Below, in pieces: positions 42,429 through 51,810 of a stretch of DNA of 64,000 bases. The notes below the pieces were generated by a model. That model did no database searches, was not told the DNA's origin, and was given only the letters and a program-made list of their open reading frames with translations. Location: positions 1 through 64,000 of the forward strand of contig VHCW01000006.1 in the NCBI GenBank assembly GCA_016871575.1. The letters run 5' to 3'. The DNA is from Verrucomicrobiota bacterium. Lineage in GTDB: Bacteria > Verrucomicrobiota > Verrucomicrobiia > Palsa-1439. Each line of letters begins with the position of its first letter. Position 1 is the stretch's first letter. The position numbers and the translations under genes are program-made.

Positions 42429-43346
42429 TTATGAGGAGCGATTCTTCCACCGGTACGCCGTCTGCGCGTTTTTCCAGAAAACCTTCTCGAGCGCGGCTTG
42501 GCCTTTCTCGGTGAAGAATGTCATCGGAATCTGCTGCACACGATCCAGCGGCGCGAACCGGGCGCTCACGAGCCAGTTGCTGCCGTAGATCAACCGATCA
42601 GCGCCAAATGTCTTCCACAAGAACTCCAGCACAGGGCGGTAATACTCCACGTCTGCCGGGGCGTCGCCGTTGCGGCGCTTGGTGCCCTCGACGAGGCCGG
42701 ACACTTTCATGAACACTTGCGGATGCGCCGCGAGCTTCTTCATCAACTCCCGCCAGTCTTCCGGCGGCGGTTCGCCGTTCACGGTGGCGTTGGCGACGTG
42801 ATTGATGATCAGGCGCAGATTCGGCACAAGCTTTGCGATCCGCTCAGCCTGCGCGACCCATGTCGGCGGCGAGTGCACATCGAAGGACAGGCCGCGCTCG
42901 GCCACGGCGCGCAAACCGGCGATGACGGCGGAGTCTTCCAATGACGCGCTTCGGGTGCGAATGCCGAGGAACAACGGATTGGCGGCGAACCGCTTCAAGT
43001 GTCCCGCAAACTCCGGCGTGCCCAGCGGCAGGTTGCCTACCAGCCCGACGATGAACTTGTCTTGCGCGGCGATGTCGAGAATCCACTGGTTGTCCTCGAC
43101 CCACGGACTGGCCTCGACGACCACCACGCCATCCACTCGCTGCGGCACCGGCAACGCGCGGTAATCTTTCGGCAGCACCGTGCGGTAGAGCAACGCGTCG
43201 TCCTTCGGCGGCCACGGCACGCCTTGCGGACGCGACGGGTCGTAGAAATGAACGTGCGTGTCAATGATCTTTGTCGGCTGTGCCTTCGCGTAACAGGCCG
43301 AGGCGGCGAGACCGGCGGCAGCTTGGAGAAATTGGCGGCGGTTCAT
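42429..43346 (-). CDS. Tat-exported amidohydrolase, sugar-lactonase-like
   Basis: A 305-residue TIM-barrel amidohydrolase of the COG3618 group (L-rhamnono-lactonase/L-fuconolactonase-like). The leader MNRRQFLQAAAGLAASACYA has a twin-arginine motif. Metal-site features are IIDTHVHFYDP at the start, LSFDVHSPP, LRLIINHVAN and LIYGSNWLVS near the end. It would hydrolyse a sugar lactone or related ring outside the cytoplasm. As the last gene of the rhamnogalacturonan-type operon it may act on rhamnono- or galactonolactone; this is inference from context. Confidence 0.75.
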   Translation of the reverse strand: MNRRQFLQAAAGLAASACYAKAQPTKIIDTHVHFYDPSRPQGVPWPPKDDALLYRTVLPKDYRALPVPQRVDGVVVVEASPWVEDNQWILDIAAQDKFIVGLVGNLPLGTPEFAGHLKRFAANPLFLGIRTRSASLEDSAVIAGLRAVAERGLSFDVHSPPTWVAQAERIAKLVPNLRLIINHVANATVNGEPPPEDWRELMKKLAAHPQVFMKVSGLVEGTKRRNGDAPADVEYYRPVLEFLWKTFGADRLIYGSNWLVSARFAPLDRVQQIPMTFFTEKGQAALEKVFWKNAQTAYRWKNRSS

Positions 43347-43372
43347 CTTTCCTCACGTGGTTTGCAGAGCAC

Positions 43373-45667
43373 TCATGGCTGTTCCATGCGCGCGATGATG
43401 TCGCGTTGCAATTGCGGGGCAAGCAGTGCGAACTGCGCGGAGTATCCACCCATCCGCACAAGGATGTGCAAGTGTTTCTCCGGTTCTTTCATCGCCTGGC
43501 GCAGTAGGTCCACGTCAACCACGCTGAAATGCACACCCATGCCGCCGTTATGAAAGAAGCCGGCGATGAGACTTTTCAGATTCGCGGTGTCCTGTTTCGC
43601 GCGCGTGGCGGTGTACGGCAATTGAATGTGGGTGAGCGCGCCGCCCGCCTGTTCTTGCCAGTCGAGCTTGGCGACGGAGTTGAGGGCGGCAGTCGGGCCG
43701 TGCCGCTCGGTGCCGGCAGAGGGGCCGAGGCTGATCGAGAGCGCCTGACCGCGCACACGGCCATCGGGCGTGGCTCCCATGTAGTGACCGGCCTTCCATG
43801 CTGTGGAGATTCCCGATCCCGGCACGATGCGTCCGTTGCGGTAATCGCGCAGGTTCAATTCGTCCAGCACGCGTTGGTTCAGTTTCACGATGTCGCGCGC
43901 GAACTGGTCCATTCGATCGTCGTCGTTGCCAAACTTGGGCGCGTTTCGCAGCAGAGCGTGAAGCTGCGCGTGGCCCTCGAAATTGGCCGCCGTGGCGCGG
44001 TTCAATTCCTCCACGCTCGTGCGTTTCTGTTCATAAACGCATCGCTTGATCGCGTAGAGCGAGTTGGCTGCGGTGATGGTGCCCGCCTCGGCGAGGCTGG
44101 AGATGTTGTAACGCGCGCCGCCTTCCGCGATGTCTTTGCCGTCGCGCAAACAGTCATCAAACAGCAGCGACACAAACGGGTGTGGCGTATGACGGGCACT
44201 GCGCTCGTCCCGTTTCTGTTGGCCTTCGATCGCGCGGCGGCTGGCGAGCGACAGGTGGCGCTGGTACGCTTGCAGGAGATCGTCGAAACTGGCCGGGTTC
44301 TCCCGCAATGCGTTCAGGACGCATTGCGCTTGGTTGGTGGTGCCGCAACGACAGACGCCAAATACGCGGCCTGCCGCCGCCAGCTCCTCACAGCCGGCAA
44401 TGGAGTAATCCCATACGTCCTCGCGTCGCACGCCGGCCCGTTCCAAGGCGGGGATACACACGCGGTCGTTGAACAGCGCCGGACGGCCGGAGCCGGTCAA
44501 GATCAGTGCGCCGGCGCGCAACAGAAGTTGCTCCGGCGCGCCAGGATGCCAGCGCAGAGAGAGACTGGGTTGCGTCAATCCTCTCAAGCGGAAGGTCGTC
44601 TCAAGGCAGAGATGCGACAAGTCGTTCGTGGCATCCCGTCCGGCCTGATCCACGCCGCCGATCATCAGGTTCTGGTAATTGATGATATCCACCGCGCAAA
44701 CGCGGACTTCGTTGAATTTGATCCACAGACAGGCCAGCCACTCGGCAGCCTCGTCACGGGTAAGACGCCCGGCAGCGATGTCTTGCTCGTAGGACGGCCA
44801 CATGTATTGGTCGAACCGGCCCGGTGAGATGGACCATTCCGACGAGTTGATGTGCAACAGCACGTGGGTGAACCAGAACGCCTGCAACGCTTCGTGGAAA
44901 TTCTGCGCCGGCTGCGTCGCGGCGTGATCACAAGCCATCGCGATCCGTTGCAACTCTGTCCGACGCGATGGGTCGGGTTCCGCCTGCGCCAGTGTGCGAG
45001 CCGCCTCGGCATGACGATGAGCGAATCGCGACGCCGCCCGACAAACAATTTCCGCCGCCTGATAGAAGTTCTCCTTGGCAACGTCCAACGTCCCGGCCCG
45101 GCGGTGTTTTTCGCGGTTCTGTTTCGCCTCGGCGGCCAGTCCCGAAAAACCCAACCGCAACACCTTCGAATAATCAGCAACAAAATGGCCGGCTGTATCA
45201 CCGTGCGGCATCTTCCGCCAGAACCGCGCGATCTCCTCAGGAATCCGGAACCGTATGTCCTGTTGGTAAACCAAGTCCGACTTCAACACTTGCTCGGCGT
45301 CGTCGCGGTAATTTGTCCAATCATAACTTTCCGGCGCAAAATAGGCGACCCGCGGTTTCGAGGCGATGTTACCCACGATCAATTCACCGGGCTGGATCAA
45401 GATCGGCATTCCATCGGCGACACGATAGAACGCCTTGGCCTTGCGCAGAATGGGCGCCTCACCGGCTGTCTCGCAGTACGATTCAGTCATGAGCCGGGCA
45501 CGCGCAAAACAGATTTCACGTGGCGGCAGGCCGGACACCCCCGCCAACAATCGCGCGACGCGATCATTCTTGTCCTCCGATTTGGCCATCAACGCGGCGG
45601 CCCGAAATATCCCCGACGCAACCAACCCGGTCCCCAGCGACGACTTGATGAACGTGCGGCGGTTCAT
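43373..45667 (-). CDS. Glycyl-radical enzyme (PFL/diol-dehydratase superfamily) with a Tat leader
   Basis: A 764-residue enzyme of the pyruvate-formate-lyase-like superfamily. The thiyl Cys is C426 in SIAGCEEL (C-x-E as in dehydratases such as B12-independent diol dehydratase). The radical site is G741 in VRMGGYSAQF, 23 residues from the C-terminus, as expected. FRLRGLTQPSLSLRWHP and ARYNISSLAEAGTITAANSL are other family blocks. The N-terminus, MNRRTFIKSSLGTGLVASGI, is a canonical Tat signal, which is unexpected for an oxygen-sensitive radical enzyme. No radical-SAM activase is in the window. The start at 45667 overlaps the lyase stop as ATGA. Confidence 0.8.
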   Translation of the reverse strand: MNRRTFIKSSLGTGLVASGIFRAAALMAKSEDKNDRVARLLAGVSGLPPREICFARARLMTESYCETAGEAPILRKAKAFYRVADGMPILIQPGELIVGNIASKPRVAYFAPESYDWTNYRDDAEQVLKSDLVYQQDIRFRIPEEIARFWRKMPHGDTAGHFVADYSKVLRLGFSGLAAEAKQNREKHRRAGTLDVAKENFYQAAEIVCRAASRFAHRHAEAARTLAQAEPDPSRRTELQRIAMACDHAATQPAQNFHEALQAFWFTHVLLHINSSEWSISPGRFDQYMWPSYEQDIAAGRLTRDEAAEWLACLWIKFNEVRVCAVDIINYQNLMIGGVDQAGRDATNDLSHLCLETTFRLRGLTQPSLSLRWHPGAPEQLLLRAGALILTGSGRPALFNDRVCIPALERAGVRREDVWDYSIAGCEELAAAGRVFGVCRCGTTNQAQCVLNALRENPASFDDLLQAYQRHLSLASRRAIEGQQKRDERSARHTPHPFVSLLFDDCLRDGKDIAEGGARYNISSLAEAGTITAANSLYAIKRCVYEQKRTSVEELNRATAANFEGHAQLHALLRNAPKFGNDDDRMDQFARDIVKLNQRVLDELNLRDYRNGRIVPGSGISTAWKAGHYMGATPDGRVRGQALSISLGPSAGTERHGPTAALNSVAKLDWQEQAGGALTHIQLPYTATRAKQDTANLKSLIAGFFHNGGMGVHFSVVDVDLLRQAMKEPEKHLHILVRMGGYSAQFALLAPQLQRDIIARMEQP

Positions 45668-48600
45668 TTTCCCTCCTGTAGTTCGGAAAGTAATCCGATG
45701 AAGTGCGGCGCGACGCGGATGAATTGGGAAAAACTCTTGCCCATGCCGCGCATGTTCTGGATGGCGGGGTCGGTGCCTTTTCGCAGGACGTGCGCCAGCT
45801 TGGCGTCGGGGCGGCCTGCTTTCTGGGTGAGCCGGTAGGCGTAACCGATGCCGTCGAAGAGTAGGAAGTTCGAGAACGGCCCCTTCGACGACACGGGACA
45901 ACTCGTGTAACGGAACCCGCCGATCTCCTCGACCCACAGATCGTCCGCAACGAAGTTCGCTCCCATGATGATGCTCTTGGCGACGCGCGGGTCGCCGGTT
46001 TCGAGGTGATACCACTTCATGCCGGTGAGCAGCACGCCGACCATGAACCCGGCGTTGCCGTAGTGCGCCGGCTCGCACAGGCAATGGCCCGGTACCATCA
46101 TCCGACGCCAGCCGCCGCCTTTGGTGTTGAACTTCGGCTTGGGGGTCTGCCGTTCCAGCACGCGCTCGATCATGATCTTGGCGGCGTTCAGGTAGAACGG
46201 GTCGCCCGTGGCGCGATAGACGGCCATCGTCAGGATCAAGTGCCAGCCGGAGTCGCGGCAGTTGGAGAAGTCGTAGTTGTTGGTGAACCGGTAAATGCCG
46301 TAGTGGTCGGCGATCTTGATGGCGGTCTCGTAGGAGCGACGGTCGCCGGTGAGGAAGTAATGATCCATGTGTCCCTCGCACCACGTGTGCGACACAGTGA
46401 ATCCGCCGCGAGCCGTGCCTTGGTCCTTGCCGGGCAACGGACTTTTCTCAAGGTAATTGCCGACGTGCCCGATGCAGTGGGCATAAACGCAGCCGACACG
46501 TTCGGGTTTCGCGTGGTAATGCACGGTGTCCACGTCGCGGTTGTGGGTCTCGGCTTCGTCGCCCGCCCAGAAGAAACGCAGGTCGCCGCTTCGCGCAAAC
46601 TGGAGAAAGAACGCGTGTTGCGTATCGTACTCGATGTTGCCCCAGTTGATGATCCGCTCGCCCCACCAATCGCCGAAGTTGAACATGCCGTATTGGCGGA
46701 TCTTGTCGCGATCATTCAAATACACACCAAGCGTTTCGCTGACCTTCTTGTCGTAGTCCTTCACCACCGCGCGATTCGGGTCGGCGAGTGTGAGTTCCCC
46801 AAACGCGCCCGAGCCCGCATACCACCGCGGCGGCGCGACGGCCATCAACGTTCGATCCAGCGGCGGCGCGCTGCCATCGAGACCGATCCAGACCTCGTGC
46901 GTCTTGGTCATGCCTTGGCGCATCTTGTAGCCGCCGTTGTCGAACCAGAAATAGAGCTTGTGCCAGTCGTGGTTCTTCTTGTTCAACACATCATACTCGT
47001 CGGCTTTCAACCCCGGCATCAACCAGAATGTTGTGCCATTCGCTCCGACCTCGATGTCCTTCGGATAATTCTGCCAGAAGTCGCGCACGAACATCGCGCC
47101 GACCGGGCCGGTGAAGCGTTCACCGACATCGGTGCGTTGTTTCACGGTTCGTGACGCGCCTTTCAAGTTGGGCAGCCGCCACGCGAGGCTGCGGATTGTC
47201 GTGAACTCGTTGGTGGACTCCGCGTGACCGGTCGTCAACAGCACGCGCGCCCACGGCAAGTCGGGATACACGTGAACTCGCGCTTCCCAAGCAAACTCGC
47301 CGATCTTTCCCGATGCACGCAAACTGCGACGCAATCCGCCGCCGTCTTCCGGCGTCAAACTGGCAATGTTCGTCCTGTGTTCCTTGCCAGCGGCGTCAGC
47401 GAGGACCAACTCGCCGCATGATGGCGTAGCGGCCTCCTGTTTCGGCTCATCGCGCGAAATCTTCGGGCCGAACTCCAGCGTGTAATCAACCGTGCCGCCG
47501 GTATGGCGGAAGTCGAGCAGCAGCCATTTCACGCTGCCGTCGGGCCAGCGAGCCGTGACGGTTGTTTGCAGCGGTCTCCCATCGAGCAGGCGGACGTTGC
47601 GTGCCGAACCGAGCGCGCCCTTTGGGAACGGCACGCCGCCCGTGACCGGCCAATTCTGAACCGGCGATTCGACGCGCAACGGCACACGACCGCTTTGTTT
47701 CGTGCGCGGCTCGACGAACGGCTTCTGTGTCAGCTTGTGCCAGCCGGTGCTGACGTTCGGCGTCGTGATGCGATAACGCGTGGCGTTGTCGGGCAATACC
47801 ACGCGATGGTTTTGCACCGCCAGCGGCTCGGTGATTTTCTGGCCGTCGCCAAGCTCGATGGTGCATTGCGTGGCCCACGATGTGATCCACGTCAGTCGGT
47901 TCCCCGTCGCGGCGATTTCGCGGAACTCGTAGAGCGGCGGGCGCGCCTTCGGTTTCTCGCGCAACAGCACCAAGTCCTCGGTGCGGTAGTTGCCGCTCGT
48001 GGTGAGGGCGCGCAGTTGGATGGCGTCGCCCGGTTTCAACGCGACCGGCTCCGTCAGGAAGAACAGGTGCTGATTGTTGTCGTCGAAATCTGCGACCGCG
48101 ACGCCGCGACGCTGGCCGTTGACGTACACGCCGATTCGCTCGACGCCGGCGCTGTCGTAGAAAATGAAACCGACGTGGAACCTGCCCGACGCGCCCGCCG
48201 GCACAGTGGCGGTGATGGTGCCGGCGCCGGGGCGGCGGAGCGCGTTGTCGGCGCGATACTCGCTGCGGTCGAGGCGGAACCCGTCGAGCTTGCAGTCGCG
48301 AATCCAGATCGGGACGTTTCGCGGATCGTCCATGAGCGCGTTGAGGCGGTCGAGGCCCCACGTTTGTTCGATGCCAACGCTCGCTGTGAGATCGCTGTCG
48401 AGCAGCGCCTTCGGACGTTTGCTGATGGGCGGCCCTTTCGCCTCGAAGTAGCCGGTGCTGTGCACGCCGCGATGCGGTTGGACCGTCTCCGAAAGGATGC
48501 TCAGCCGGAACCGCGACGCGCCGTCGCGCTGCAACAGGTCAACATCGTAGCTGACGAACAGGCTGCCGTTGGTCACGGCGACGCGGGGCGGCGGCGCCGG

Positions 48601-48936
48601 GAGCGTTTTGCCGTCCGTGGTGAACGCGCTGACGCCGGGCGACGCATCGCGGCAGTGGAGCATGAACTCGCAGCCGTGACCGGCGCGGCCGGTGGACGCG
48701 TTGTCGTCGGCGTCGAGATAGAGAATGATGCTGGAGTTCTCGGCCGGATAGGGCGCGAGGAAATCGAGGCGCCAGACGAAACGGTTGCCGCCCTCGTTGG
48801 CCATCGCCACGCGCTTGACCGTGCGCGATGGGTCGGTGGATTTGGTTGCTGCCCGCTCCCAGATGGTGACGAAGTCTTGCGCCGGTGATGACACAAGTCC
48901 GAGCAGCAGCAGCGTCGGACACAAAAATGTTTTCAT
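45664..48936 (-). CDS. PcRGLX/YetA-like rhamnogalacturonan exolyase-type protein
   Basis: A 1090-residue secreted protein. The signal peptide is MKTFLCPTLLLLGLVSSPA. Residues ~20-400 form beta-rich domains, the first like a DOMON/CBM9 sandwich (YLDADDNASTGRAGHGCEFM), another like a jelly roll. From about 415 the PcRGLX/YetA pattern appears: WPVTGGVPFPKGALG, LQTTVTARWPDGSVKWLLLDF, then FWQNYPKDIEV and the (alpha/alpha) barrel with HTWCEGHMDHYFLTGD and NAAKIMIERVLE. Fungal PcRGLX (PL26) cleaves rhamnogalacturonan I from its end. Location between GH106 and the radical enzyme, with ATGA overlaps on both sides, supports pectin-backbone degradation. Confidence 0.75.
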   Translation of the reverse strand: MKTFLCPTLLLLGLVSSPAQDFVTIWERAATKSTDPSRTVKRVAMANEGGNRFVWRLDFLAPYPAENSSIILYLDADDNASTGRAGHGCEFMLHCRDASPGVSAFTTDGKTLPAPPPRVAVTNGSLFVSYDVDLLQRDGASRFRLSILSETVQPHRGVHSTGYFEAKGPPISKRPKALLDSDLTASVGIEQTWGLDRLNALMDDPRNVPIWIRDCKLDGFRLDRSEYRADNALRRPGAGTITATVPAGASGRFHVGFIFYDSAGVERIGVYVNGQRRGVAVADFDDNNQHLFFLTEPVALKPGDAIQLRALTTSGNYRTEDLVLLREKPKARPPLYEFREIAATGNRLTWITSWATQCTIELGDGQKITEPLAVQNHRVVLPDNATRYRITTPNVSTGWHKLTQKPFVEPRTKQSGRVPLRVESPVQNWPVTGGVPFPKGALGSARNVRLLDGRPLQTTVTARWPDGSVKWLLLDFRHTGGTVDYTLEFGPKISRDEPKQEAATPSCGELVLADAAGKEHRTNIASLTPEDGGGLRRSLRASGKIGEFAWEARVHVYPDLPWARVLLTTGHAESTNEFTTIRSLAWRLPNLKGASRTVKQRTDVGERFTGPVGAMFVRDFWQNYPKDIEVGANGTTFWLMPGLKADEYDVLNKKNHDWHKLYFWFDNGGYKMRQGMTKTHEVWIGLDGSAPPLDRTLMAVAPPRWYAGSGAFGELTLADPNRAVVKDYDKKVSETLGVYLNDRDKIRQYGMFNFGDWWGERIINWGNIEYDTQHAFFLQFARSGDLRFFWAGDEAETHNRDVDTVHYHAKPERVGCVYAHCIGHVGNYLEKSPLPGKDQGTARGGFTVSHTWCEGHMDHYFLTGDRRSYETAIKIADHYGIYRFTNNYDFSNCRDSGWHLILTMAVYRATGDPFYLNAAKIMIERVLERQTPKPKFNTKGGGWRRMMVPGHCLCEPAHYGNAGFMVGVLLTGMKWYHLETGDPRVAKSIIMGANFVADDLWVEEIGGFRYTSCPVSSKGPFSNFLLFDGIGYAYRLTQKAGRPDAKLAHVLRKGTDPAIQNMRGMGKSFSQFIRVAPHFIGLLSELQEGK

Positions 48937-51680
48937 GGGGTTCCGAAACGTTTCGGCGCAAACTCCAGACGCACCGGGCCGAGCAGGCCGGAGGGCATGA
49001 GCGGGTCCTCGGAGGCGAATCCTTGGAATGCCCGGAACGTGCGCGGGCCGGTTTGCAGGCCGACGTTGGTCTTGGTGGTGCGCTTGCGCGGCGGCAACGC
49101 GGCATCGCCGATCAGGCGGTTGACCCAGGTGTTGACGACGAGAATCTCCAGGTCGTTGCGGCCCGGTTTGACCGCGCCGGTCAGTTCGATCTCCCACGGG
49201 GCGGTCCAGACGACGCCGAGGTCTTTGCCGTTGAGCCGGACCTGCGCGATGTGGTTGACTTCGCCGAGCTGAAGGCGGACAGACTCGTCCGCTTGCGCGT
49301 CGGTCAATTCGAAGGTGTTCCGGTAGGTTGCCGCGCCGGAGAAATACTTGATGAACGGGTCGGGATGTTGGTCCCAGCGGGTCAATTCCTTGAAGACAAC
49401 GGATTTGGAGTCGAACCGGACCGTCCACGGGCCGGTGACGACGAGTTGCGACGGCGGCGGCGGCGGCGCGCTTTGGCGCGGCAGGTCGAAGGTGCGGAAC
49501 ACGACGAACACCGAGCCGTTCTCCGGCAACGTTAGGCTGACGGTTGTCCGTTTGTCGTACGTGCCGCGCCAACTGGCCGCGGTGCTCCGGCGGCCCGTGA
49601 CGGGGTCCCAGAGTTCGGGCCGCCGGTCATTCACGCGGAACGTGCAGTCGGCTGTTCCCTTGCCGGAAACGAAATAGATGTCGGTCGTGCCATCCTGACG
49701 GTGGGCGTACTCAAACGGGCCTTCGCAATCGGGCAGGATGTTCTTGGCCGTCATCGCTTCCGCGAGGCTCGACGGTTTTGCCCAGAGCGAGTCGGCGAGT
49801 TTTTTCACTTCCTTGTCGGATTCCGGCGAGCGGCTGGTCGTGCGTTGCGGTTTGCGTTTGCCGAGCACGACGGGCACGCCGGAACTTCGCAGGCTGGCGA
49901 TTCGTTGGAGCGCCGACAACGAAATAACTTCTTCGTCGAGGTCCACAATCATCATCCGGTAGGCGACGCCTTCCGGCAGCACGAAGTTTCCGCCGCTGAC
50001 GTTCAAGCGGCTGGTGAGCACCTCCGTGGTCAGCAGGTCATAATTGAAACCCGGGGGCAACCGCAGCGTGGCGCGTTCGCTCCAATTCGTGCCGCGTCCC
50101 CAATGCTGGTACGGCTTGCTGCCGATATAGACGCAGACGTCGTTGACGGGCAATCCTTGGCGCAACATGAACTGGCAGCGGCCAAGGTAATCGAGAAACG
50201 GCCGCGCCTGCGGGAACCAGGTGACGTTTGGGTTGATGTGGGTGCCGGCGAAATACTCGATGCCCGGCTTGCCGAACGACGCCGGCGAAGCGGTGAACGT
50301 GTGCCAGATGAAATGGTTGACGCCATCGCAGAACGCGCCGTCGGCAAACGGTTTCAGCGCGGCGGGATAGGCGGACCAGTGTTGGATCATGTGCGTGAAC
50401 GCCTCGGTCGCCGCGAGCGGTCTGCCGTAGATGTGCGCGGCCATCGCCGGCGGACGGTTCATGTCGCGCCGGCGCGTGTTCGATGCGCCGGTGAACCAGA
50501 ACTCGCCTTGCGGCATGTCGGTGCGGCCGAGGAAGGCAAGTTGGTCGGCCTCGGCGAACGCGACGAGCTTGCGGTTCCACGGGCCGCCGGACTCGGCGTG
50601 CCATTTCAAGCCGGCTTCGTTGCACAGCGACTGCAGTTTGCCGTAAAAATTGTCGCGGAAACAATCACCCAGCGCCCGGTAATAGTCGGACAGGAAACGT
50701 TCTGATTCCTCCGGATTCCTGACGGTAAACCCCGCCAGCACCGGCAACCAGGACCGCAGCGAATAACCGCGGCGTTTGGCAAACTCCTGATCAAATTCGC
50801 GCGTCCACGTCGGGATCGCTCCCTCCCAACTGACACTGTAAAAATGCGTCAGCGTTTTGCCGGCGAGCGGCCCGACGTCTTGCATGATGGCCTTGCCCAT
50901 TCGTTCAAAGTGTCGCCCGACCGCTTCCGGGTCGAGCACATCCACGTCATGTTCGGTGACACACTGTCCGGCATGGGCGGGATCGCCTTCCATCGTCGTG
51001 TAGCCGAACCGCAGCAACGTCCAGCGCCCTTTCGGCACGTCCCACACGAGCTTGCCTTGTTTGTCCACCTTGCTGGCGAGGTCCACGACCTCGGTCACGG
51101 CGGGCTGGGCGCCGGACTTCGGCGCAATCTCCTGCCATTGGTCGGCGAACTTCGCCGCGGAAACATCGTGGCGCACGGCAACGACGCCGACATCCCAAAA
51201 CCGTTTCCCCTCCGGTTTTTTCAACTGGAAGGTAAATTTCGGCCCGCGAATTTCCATGGCCGTCCAGACGAGTTTTTTCGGCAGGTCATCGCCGACTGCC
51301 CACGGGCCTTTCAGCGCCCCGGCGCAACTGCTGAGGTTGACGCTGACCTCCAAGCCGAGCCGCCCGGCCTCGGTGATCATGAACTTCACCAGACGCCGCC
51401 ATTCCGCGCTCATGAATTCCATCTTGGCCGGCGGCGCCGGCACGTGGGTGACGTCGTCGTGGTAGCCGCGCGCGTCGAACATCAACATGCCGCCGAAGCC
51501 GGCCTGTTTCATCGCTTCGAGGTCGCGCGTGATGGTGCGCTCATCCACGTGGCCGTTGAGCCACCAGTAGTAGGCCCACGGCTTGGCCGAGTCGGGCACG
51601 TTGCGGAAACCGTGCTCCAAGTTGATGGCGGCTGCCGTCGCCATGGCAGCGGTCAAAAGAAAAAAGATCAATCGCTTCAT
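48933..51680 (-). CDS. GH106 family alpha-L-rhamnosidase
   Basis: A 915-residue exported enzyme (signal MKRLIFFLLTAAMATAAA). The family start is AYYWWLNGHVDERTITRDLEAMKQAGFGGM, a TIM-barrel opening. Later blocks are FYSVSWEGAIPTW, LKWHAESGGPWN, HFIWHTFTASP and the C-terminal galactose-binding-like domain (VRLNGKDLGVVWTAPWEIELT, VVNTWVNRLIGD). GH106 enzymes remove terminal alpha-L-rhamnose, here probably from rhamnogalacturonan. It is the first gene of the leftward operon, with TATTAT 9 nt before the ATG. Confidence 0.85.
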   Translation of the reverse strand: MKRLIFFLLTAAMATAAAINLEHGFRNVPDSAKPWAYYWWLNGHVDERTITRDLEAMKQAGFGGMLMFDARGYHDDVTHVPAPPAKMEFMSAEWRRLVKFMITEAGRLGLEVSVNLSSCAGALKGPWAVGDDLPKKLVWTAMEIRGPKFTFQLKKPEGKRFWDVGVVAVRHDVSAAKFADQWQEIAPKSGAQPAVTEVVDLASKVDKQGKLVWDVPKGRWTLLRFGYTTMEGDPAHAGQCVTEHDVDVLDPEAVGRHFERMGKAIMQDVGPLAGKTLTHFYSVSWEGAIPTWTREFDQEFAKRRGYSLRSWLPVLAGFTVRNPEESERFLSDYYRALGDCFRDNFYGKLQSLCNEAGLKWHAESGGPWNRKLVAFAEADQLAFLGRTDMPQGEFWFTGASNTRRRDMNRPPAMAAHIYGRPLAATEAFTHMIQHWSAYPAALKPFADGAFCDGVNHFIWHTFTASPASFGKPGIEYFAGTHINPNVTWFPQARPFLDYLGRCQFMLRQGLPVNDVCVYIGSKPYQHWGRGTNWSERATLRLPPGFNYDLLTTEVLTSRLNVSGGNFVLPEGVAYRMMIVDLDEEVISLSALQRIASLRSSGVPVVLGKRKPQRTTSRSPESDKEVKKLADSLWAKPSSLAEAMTAKNILPDCEGPFEYAHRQDGTTDIYFVSGKGTADCTFRVNDRRPELWDPVTGRRSTAASWRGTYDKRTTVSLTLPENGSVFVVFRTFDLPRQSAPPPPPSQLVVTGPWTVRFDSKSVVFKELTRWDQHPDPFIKYFSGAATYRNTFELTDAQADESVRLQLGEVNHIAQVRLNGKDLGVVWTAPWEIELTGAVKPGRNDLEILVVNTWVNRLIGDAALPPRKRTTKTNVGLQTGPRTFRAFQGFASEDPLMPSGLLGPVRLEFAPKRFGTP

Positions 51681-51689
51681 GTTCTCACC

Positions 51690-51695
51690 ATAATA
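51690..51695 (-). promoter_or_regulatory. -10 element of the rhamnogalacturonan operon
   Basis: TATTAT on the minus strand ends 9 nt before the GH106 ATG (51680). TAGCAT sits 18 nt upstream as a possible -35. GTAG-TTTC and GAAA-TGCTAC arms upstream could be an operator. Confidence 0.4.
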
Positions 51696-51743
51696 GTAGT
51701 TTCTCAGACGGAAATGCTACAGAAACATTCGGTTTAGAATGGG

Positions 51744-51772
51744 TTGACCATTCCAATCTCTGGATTTACTTT
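51744..51772 (+). promoter_or_regulatory. Promoter of the small secreted protein gene
   Basis: TTGACC, 17 nt, TACTTT. The start region GAATGG-GTTGA-CCATTC (51737-51753) is an inverted repeat across the -35. This gene has a ~30-nt leader with GGAGG, unlike the leaderless group. Confidence 0.45.
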
Positions 51773-51810
51773 TGGCCATGTCGTATGCAGCACAACGGAG
51801 GCATCGTCCG

